Shown one piece after another: positions 5,966 through 10,237 of a stretch of 10,237 nt of DNA (within the stretch, counting starts at the first letter, position 1; each line of letters opens with the position of its first letter). This DNA comes from an uncultured Candidatus Saccharibacteria bacterium (lineage in GTDB: Bacteria > Patescibacteriota > Saccharimonadia > Saccharimonadales > Saccharimonadaceae). The stretch covers positions 1 through 10,237 of the forward strand of contig CALIRX010000058.1 in assembly GCA_938042055.1 (NCBI GenBank), in the 5' to 3' direction. The position numbers and the translations under genes were made by a program. The notes below the pieces were generated by a model that was not told the DNA's origin, searched no databases, and worked only from the letters and a program-made list of their open reading frames with translations.

Positions 5966-8655
5966 AACTCCATTTTGATTCAAACCTAGATTACCAGCTC
6001 GACGCGATCAATGCGGTAGTTGATGTTTTTCAGGGTCAGTCGTATGAGGGTGGATCGTCCGAGATGCTGGATGTTGATGAGAAACAGATGAGCATTGAAC
6101 AGGTGAGTGCTCGAGGGAATGTTCTATCGCTAACTAAAAAGCGGATCGTGAAAAACACTATGGCGGTGCAAGAACGAAACGATACCATCGATGCAAAAAG
6201 CGACGATCTCAACTTCTCCATCGAAATGGAAACTGGCACCGGCAAGACCTATGTTTACCTGCGCACGACTCATGAACTTCATCAAAAATACGGCTGGAAG
6301 AAGTTTATCATCGTGGTGCCGAGTGTGGCGATTCGTGAGGGCGTGATGAAAAATCTGGAGATCACGCGTGAACATTTCGCCGCTGAATACGACAATCCAG
6401 AGATGAATTTTTATGTGTGGGATAGCAAAAAGACTGGCCAGGCGCGTGAGTTTGCCACGAACGATACCTTGCAGATCATGGTGATTACCATTGATAGCTT
6501 CGCCAAGGCACAGAATGTGATGAATCGGCAGAGTGACTATGGGCGGCCGCTTGACTTTATCAAGGCTACTCACCCGGTGGTTATTCTCGACGAGCCACAG
6601 AATATGGAGACAGACATACGGCGGAATGCTATTGCTAGCCTCAACCCGCTGTGCACGTTGCGCTATAGTGCCACACACAAGCATTTATATAATTTGCTTT
6701 ACCGGCTGACTCCGGTCGATGCCTATGATAAAGGCTTGGTCAAAAAGATCGAGGTGCATAGCGTCCAGAGTGAGGACAATTATAATGATGCGTATATTAA
6801 TGTATTGTCGCTGGAGCGTCAGTCGAAGACCCGCTCATTTGCTAAGATAGAGGTAGACGCGAGTGACGAGTACGGCTTGCAGCGCAAGATTATCAAGGCG
6901 TTTCCGGGCGATGATCTGGAGGTAAAGACGGGTCGTTCGGTCTATGCCGGCTACTATGTCGAGTCGATCAATCACGGTGATAATTGCGTCGAGTTTAGTA
7001 ATGGTAAAGTAGTCTACGTTGGTCAGCGTGACGAAAGTCTGCATGATGATATTATCAAGCGGCAGATTGAGCTGACGATTGACGATCATTTTGATAAACA
7101 GCGTCGGCTAGGCAGCGGCGTAAAGGTGCTCAGCCTATTCTTTATCGATAAAGTCATGAATTATCGCGAATATACGGCGAATGGTGTCAATAAAGGTAAA
7201 TTTGCTAAGTGGTTTGAGGAAGCCTACATCAAGGTCTCGTCTAAACCAAAATATACTGGCGTCATGGATGGCCTGTCGGCAAGTGAAGTTCATAATGGTT
7301 ACTTTGCGGCGGATAAGAATGGCCAATGGAAAGATTCTCGCGACACCAAAGGCGAGGGTGGGCGGACGAAGGACGATGATACGGCGTATAACCTAATCAT
7401 GAAGGACAAGGAGAGGTTGCTGGATACCGGCGAGCCGCTACGATTTATCTTTAGCCACTCGGCACTGCGTGAGGGCTGGGATAATCCTAATGTATTTCAG
7501 ATCTGCACGCTCAACGAAACGTCGAGTCAAATGAAAAAGCGCCAAGAGATCGGGCGAGGGTTGCGCCTGCCGGTTGATATTGATGGACAACGAGTGCACG
7601 ATGACAGTATCAACGTACTAACGGTAGTGGCTAATGAGAGTTATGCAGATTTTAGTCGTAAACTCCAGACGGAGATTGAAGAGGAAACGGGTATCCATTT
7701 TGGTGGACGAATCAAGAATCGTGATAATCGGCAAGTCGTCAGATTTCAGAAATCACGAGCGCTTGATCCGGCTTTCAAGGAATTATGGGATAAAATTAAG
7801 CATAAAACGACCTACCGGGTGGCAATTGATACAGAGAAGTTAGTAACGGAGGCGGCTAATGAATTAGCACAGGTCGCTATTAGCAAACCGCATATCGCTG
7901 ATACTAAAACACTGATTGACTCGATGAATAATGATAGAGGCTTTATGGTGCGCGAGACCGGTTTTAACGCCTATGCAGCACGTCAAACTGAGGTAAAGAT
8001 ACCGAATTTATTAGCGGATATTCAGCGTCAGACACAAATGACACGCCGGGTGATATTTGAGGTGCTTGATCAAGCGGGGATGTTTGAGCAGGTGGTTATT
8101 AATCCACAGCAGGTGATTGATGAAACAGCTCGGGCGATTAATCGGGTGAAGCAACGCTTGGCAGTTGATGGTGTTAAATATCACAGAACGGGTGAGCATT
8201 ATGACATGACGTTGTTTGAGAATGATGAACTGCAGACATACCTGTATGATGCAGCGATGAAGAGCGGGGCAATTGCAGTGGGTGACCAGGCAAAAACCAT
8301 CTACGATTACGTGGCGGTTGACTCAGAAGTTGAACGAGAATTCATGCAATCGTTGGAGGACAATACCGACGTTCAGTTTTATATTAAGCTACCAAGTTGG
8401 TTTAAGATTGATACGCCAGTCGGCAAGTATAATCCAGATTGGGCGGTGGCGTTTGATGGCGATAGACGGATTTACTTTGTGGCGGAGACCAAGGGATCGG
8501 ACGATATTCATGATAATCACTTGAGTACTAATGAACGGGGTAAAATTACTGCGGCCCGCCGGCATTTTGCAGAAATTAATGTACCATATGCGGCGCCGGT
8601 GCGGAGTTTGCGGCAGGCGTTGACTATGGTCGGAGATGGTAATTGTGACACCTGA
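5962..8655 (+). CDS. res: Type III restriction-modification helicase-nuclease (Res subunit)
   Basis: An 897-aa protein. It should join Mod to translocate on or signal along DNA using ATP and cut when unmethylated sites are met. Superfamily 2 motifs are complete: Walker A ETGTGKT (90-96), motif II DEPQ (210-213, the form usual in type III Res), HSALREGWDNPNVFQ as motif V, and motif VI QEIGRGLRL (528-536). The C-terminal PD-(D/E)xK nuclease is intact: P825-D826 followed by E842-T-K844. Length is normal for the family. The GTG start at 5962 overlaps the RhuM stop (GTGA) and has AGGAG at 5951-5955, so res translation is probably coupled to rhuM. Res is separated from mod by three genes, unlike the usual adjacent mod-res pair. 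No frameshift is seen. Confidence 0.96.
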   Translation: MKLHFDSNLDYQLDAINAVVDVFQGQSYEGGSSEMLDVDEKQMSIEQVSARGNVLSLTKKRIVKNTMAVQERNDTIDAKSDDLNFSIEMETGTGKTYVYLRTTHELHQKYGWKKFIIVVPSVAIREGVMKNLEITREHFAAEYDNPEMNFYVWDSKKTGQAREFATNDTLQIMVITIDSFAKAQNVMNRQSDYGRPLDFIKATHPVVILDEPQNMETDIRRNAIASLNPLCTLRYSATHKHLYNLLYRLTPVDAYDKGLVKKIEVHSVQSEDNYNDAYINVLSLERQSKTRSFAKIEVDASDEYGLQRKIIKAFPGDDLEVKTGRSVYAGYYVESINHGDNCVEFSNGKVVYVGQRDESLHDDIIKRQIELTIDDHFDKQRRLGSGVKVLSLFFIDKVMNYREYTANGVNKGKFAKWFEEAYIKVSSKPKYTGVMDGLSASEVHNGYFAADKNGQWKDSRDTKGEGGRTKDDDTAYNLIMKDKERLLDTGEPLRFIFSHSALREGWDNPNVFQICTLNETSSQMKKRQEIGRGLRLPVDIDGQRVHDDSINVLTVVANESYADFSRKLQTEIEEETGIHFGGRIKNRDNRQVVRFQKSRALDPAFKELWDKIKHKTTYRVAIDTEKLVTEAANELAQVAISKPHIADTKTLIDSMNNDRGFMVRETGFNAYAARQTEVKIPNLLADIQRQTQMTRRVIFEVLDQAGMFEQVVINPQQVIDETARAINRVKQRLAVDGVKYHRTGEHYDMTLFENDELQTYLYDAAMKSGAIAVGDQAKTIYDYVAVDSEVEREFMQSLEDNTDVQFYIKLPSWFKIDTPVGKYNPDWAVAFDGDRRIYFVAETKGSDDIHDNHLSTNERGKITAARRHFAEINVPYAAPVRSLRQALTMVGDGNCDT

Positions 8656-8749
8656 TACACACGCAAATTATTATGTTCGCCCGTTGTTGGCTACTGGGTG
8701 CTTACAAATGCTTTTGGAGCAGAGTAAAGATGCTAAGGAAAATGCATGA
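8645..8749 (+). CDS. Possible 34-aa small protein linking res and the last gene
   Basis: A short frame starting with GTG at 8645 and ending in TGA at 8747-8749. It overlaps the end of res by 11 bp and the start of the next gene by 4 bp (ATGA). GGAG at 8632-8635 sits 9 nt before the GTG. The peptide begins MTPDTHANYYVRPLLATG and ends LLEQSKDAKENA; it has a short hydrophobic middle and no recognisable motif. Without it the operon would have an 90-bp gap here, unusual for this tightly packed array. It could be a real small protein, a translational-coupling leader for the 200-aa gene, or the remnant of a longer gene. No homology was recognised. Confidence 0.4.
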   Translation: MTPDTHANYYVRPLLATGCLQMLLEQSKDAKENA

Positions 8750-9348
8750 ACAAGCCAAACAAAACTATTACCGTCGCTCGCGCCATCATCCGTATAGGTG
8801 ATGCCGCCAGAAATGCTAATGATTATAGTTTGCTGGGCGCGCTGCATGAAATGGTGGAGCAATTGTCACAGCATGGTGTTAACGACACTGACGTCGATAT
8901 GGATTTGCTGCTGGAATATGTCGAGGCAGCGGATGGTTGTGACTATTGTCGTGTTGGTAATGGTAAGGATAGTGTTGACGAATTGACAACAAAAATCAAT
9001 CAGCAGTTAGCGCGTCGCGGCCAGGCGCAGGTGGAGGCGAGCGATCAGTCGGTGCTGAAATTTGAGCCGCTGGTTCATCTGGTAACGGCGGCGTATGCCA
9101 AGAATGAAAATGGTGTGACATCGGGCTTGTCGATAGCGCTGGTCGTCAATCAGGATGGTTCGGTGGATCTGCCGCGCGAGCATTTTTTGAATGCAGAACT
9201 ACTCGATTATTTCGATGAAAATCGGCCAGTTAATTGGCGTTCGGTCGAGCGTGATTTGCCGTCAAAGTTGCACGGCTATCATTTGGTAGCAGGTTCGGTA
9301 GAAGTGCAGGAGATTTTGCCGCGGGAGTTGGAGGTGATGTCGTTTTAG
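8746..9348 (+). CDS. Unrecognised acidic 200-aa protein at operon end
   Basis: The ATG at 8746 has AAGGA (8735-8739) 6 nt upstream and overlaps the stop of the small upstream frame. The product is 200 aa with about 32 acidic against 18 basic residues, so it is clearly acidic. There is one C-x2-C pair (GCDYC, about residues 65-69) but no second pair for a metal site, no signal peptide and no membrane segment. The N-terminal third looks helical; the C-terminal half (FEPLVHLVTAAYA, then SGLSIALVVNQDGSVDLP) has beta-strand character. I do not recognise the family. Same strand, no terminator before it, and coupled spacing suggest cotranscription with res. Codon and base use resemble res rather than the ATA-rich cassette. 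It could be a restriction accessory or an unrelated host gene cotranscribed by chance. Confidence 0.75.
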   Translation: MNKPNKTITVARAIIRIGDAARNANDYSLLGALHEMVEQLSQHGVNDTDVDMDLLLEYVEAADGCDYCRVGNGKDSVDELTTKINQQLARRGQAQVEASDQSVLKFEPLVHLVTAAYAKNENGVTSGLSIALVVNQDGSVDLPREHFLNAELLDYFDENRPVNWRSVERDLPSKLHGYHLVAGSVEVQEILPRELEVMSF

Positions 9349-9402
9349 TGGGATGAATATCGTTTAGTAATTAAACACCCCGCATATTTAATAAAAAATA
9401 CT
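9349..9402. other. Convergent intergenic spacer, no strong terminator
   Basis: This AT-rich gap separates the operon from the convergent NUDIX gene. A weak hairpin GTTTA (9362-9366) / TAAAC (9372-9376) lies on the plus side without a following T-run. On the minus strand AAATA (9408-9404) can pair with TATTT (9400-9396), running into a T-run through 9393. These five AT pairs are too weak for confident terminator calls. Confidence 0.35.
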
Positions 9403-10200
9403 TTATTTACAGATACGTAAAGGAAATTTTACAACCTGTCTTTCATGTCCATTTTCATCTTCTTCGGTTTTGTAATATGGATCACTCGCAAGCTCTACTT
9501 TCCCGCTATAGGTGTATTCGTTTGACTTATTTGATTCGAATAAATAAACGTTGATGCCGTTGCTTCGTGATTCAGCTAAAGTTTTGTTCTGTGAATAGTT
9601 GATAGATTGATTACCGGATAGCCCCATACCAGTATAGTGCATAATACCATCTGCTCCCCACTTATCTTCGTACGGATTATTCTGGTCATGTCTAGCAATC
9701 AAAACTAGGCTATTCGTGCGTTTAGATCTACGCATACCACTTTGCGTACTAACTGAAAATATACGATGGATATCATTGTTGGTGTAGTATTTACCAACCT
9801 GTAATTCGTGAAGTCGTGGTGTAGTATTAGTTATTTGCTCAAGTAGCTTAATATCAGCTGGTGCTAATTCATAGTTATTTGCTGCGTTGATATTGTCAAG
9901 CCAGGCAATCTCTGAGTGTTCTTTGGTGTGATAGCCGCCAAGATTGTGTCTGCAGGCATATAGTTTTAATACAGTTTTGTCATCAATTTTAGCTTCAGCT
10001 AGTAATTTATTAACGTCAACTACAGCATTAAACTCTTCGATAATCTCGCGTTTCAAGGCCTCTGGTTCTGACTCGCCGATTTCAACTTTTCCACCAGGAA
10101 ACTCCCATAAATCACCAAGTGGTTTATCCGAATTTCTTTTGGCTAATAGATACTTGCCATCTTTTTCTATTAAGGCCGCAACAACAGTTTTCATTTTCAT
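9403..10200 (-). CDS. MutT-like NUDIX hydrolase fused to C-terminal SRA-like domain
   Basis: A 265-aa two-domain protein. Residues 3-125 are a NUDIX domain of the MutT type: EFPGGKVE, then the NUDIX box G37-x5-E43-x7-R51-E52-I-I-E55-E56. The box's final glycine is N58, but all metal-binding glutamates are present. Such domains hydrolyse nucleotide diphosphates linked to another group, for example 8-oxo-dGTP. Residues about 137-261 form a second domain with YYTNNDIHRIF, SGMRRSKRTN, YEDKW, YTGMGLSGNQ, NKTLAES and NVYLFE. This pattern resembles the ScoMcrA-like SRA domains of HNH restriction enzymes, which read modified DNA bases. The linkage is uninterrupted. It is convergent to the restriction operon with its own promoter. 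ATG codons occur at 10200 and 10194; 10200 is listed, but 10194 is nearly as good. The NUDIX call is firm; the SRA-like call is by eye. Confidence 0.88.
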   Translation of the reverse strand: MKMKTVVAALIEKDGKYLLAKRNSDKPLGDLWEFPGGKVEIGESEPEALKREIIEEFNAVVDVNKLLAEAKIDDKTVLKLYACRHNLGGYHTKEHSEIAWLDNINAANNYELAPADIKLLEQITNTTPRLHELQVGKYYTNNDIHRIFSVSTQSGMRRSKRTNSLVLIARHDQNNPYEDKWGADGIMHYTGMGLSGNQSINYSQNKTLAESRSNGINVYLFESNKSNEYTYSGKVELASDPYYKTEEDENGHERQVVKFPLRICK

Positions 10201-10201
10201 T

Positions 10202-10235
10202 ATTATATCATAGGGGTTACCTATCTCTATGCTAA
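10202..10235 (-). promoter_or_regulatory. Promoter of the NUDIX gene, probably giving leaderless mRNA
   Basis: Read on the minus strand, TTAGCA (10235-10230, 4/6 to the -35 consensus) is followed after 17 nt by TATGAT (10212-10207), which would start transcription at about 10200, the first base of the ATG. An overlapping extended -10 TGATATAAT (10210-10202) would start near 10195, one base before the second ATG at 10194. Either choice leaves no room for a Shine-Dalgarno sequence. Confidence 0.6.
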
Positions 10236-10237
10236 AA

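Noticed and set aside
6130..6684. Antisense frame of 184 codons opposite res
   Set aside because: It lies across the Walker A and DEPQ region of Res and has no family resemblance; treated as a shadow.
10205..10225. ATAGG/CCTAT inverted repeat upstream of the NUDIX gene as an operator related to the 217-255 palindrome
   Set aside because: Arms are only 5 bp and resemblance to the operon palindrome is slight; likely chance.
1..10237. CRISPR array, tRNA, rRNA or transposase
   Set aside because: No regularly spaced repeats, no cloverleaf-like sequence and no recognisable recombinase or transposase motif were found on either strand by eye.

Overview
The window carries the end of a RadC-type gene, then one long rightward operon built around a type III restriction-modification system, then a convergent leftward NUDIX gene. 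The base composition is balanced. The genetic code is standard: TGA ends at least six clearly recognisable or tightly packed genes, which argues against recoded SR1/Gracilibacteria. Genes are packed with 1-4 bp overlaps, GTG starts are used, and both visible promoters place transcription start at or next to an ATG. This style would fit a small-genome bacterium such as Candidatus Saccharibacteria (TM7/CPR). That assignment is an inference from style; no phylogenetic marker is present.

Layout. Positions 1-201 hold the C-terminal part of RadC with its JAMM metal motif. Positions 202-270 hold a sigma70-like promoter (TTGACA-18-TATACT) whose -35 box sits in the loop of a perfect 14-bp inverted repeat, probably an operator. 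From 271 to 9348 nine genes follow with almost no gaps: (1) a STAS-like/GHKL ATPase protein, (2) a small DUF4325-type STAS-like protein, (3) type III methyltransferase Mod, (4) a zinc-ribbon DUF4145 protein, (5) a 333-aa protein of unknown function, (6) a RhuM-family protein, (7) type III helicase-nuclease Res, (8) a possible 34-aa peptide overlapping both neighbours, and (9) an unrecognised acidic 200-aa protein. Positions 9349-9402 are a short convergent spacer. Positions 9403-10200 (minus) encode a MutT-like NUDIX domain fused to a C-terminal domain resembling the ScoMcrA-like SRA (modified-base-reading) family, with its own promoter at the right edge.

How they may work together. Mod and Res keep all expected catalytic motifs and should form a working adenine-methylating, translocating restriction complex. 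The canonical mod-res pair is split here by three genes, and two of these (3378-4994) use ATA for most isoleucines, unlike their neighbours, which suggests a separately acquired cassette. The ATPase/STAS pair at the operon head resembles the SpoIIAB/SpoIIAA partner-switching logic, but there is no sigma factor in the window, so a regulatory or sensing role in the restriction system is a hypothesis. RhuM is the only operon product with a plausible DNA-binding N-terminus and is a candidate for the palindrome-binding protein.
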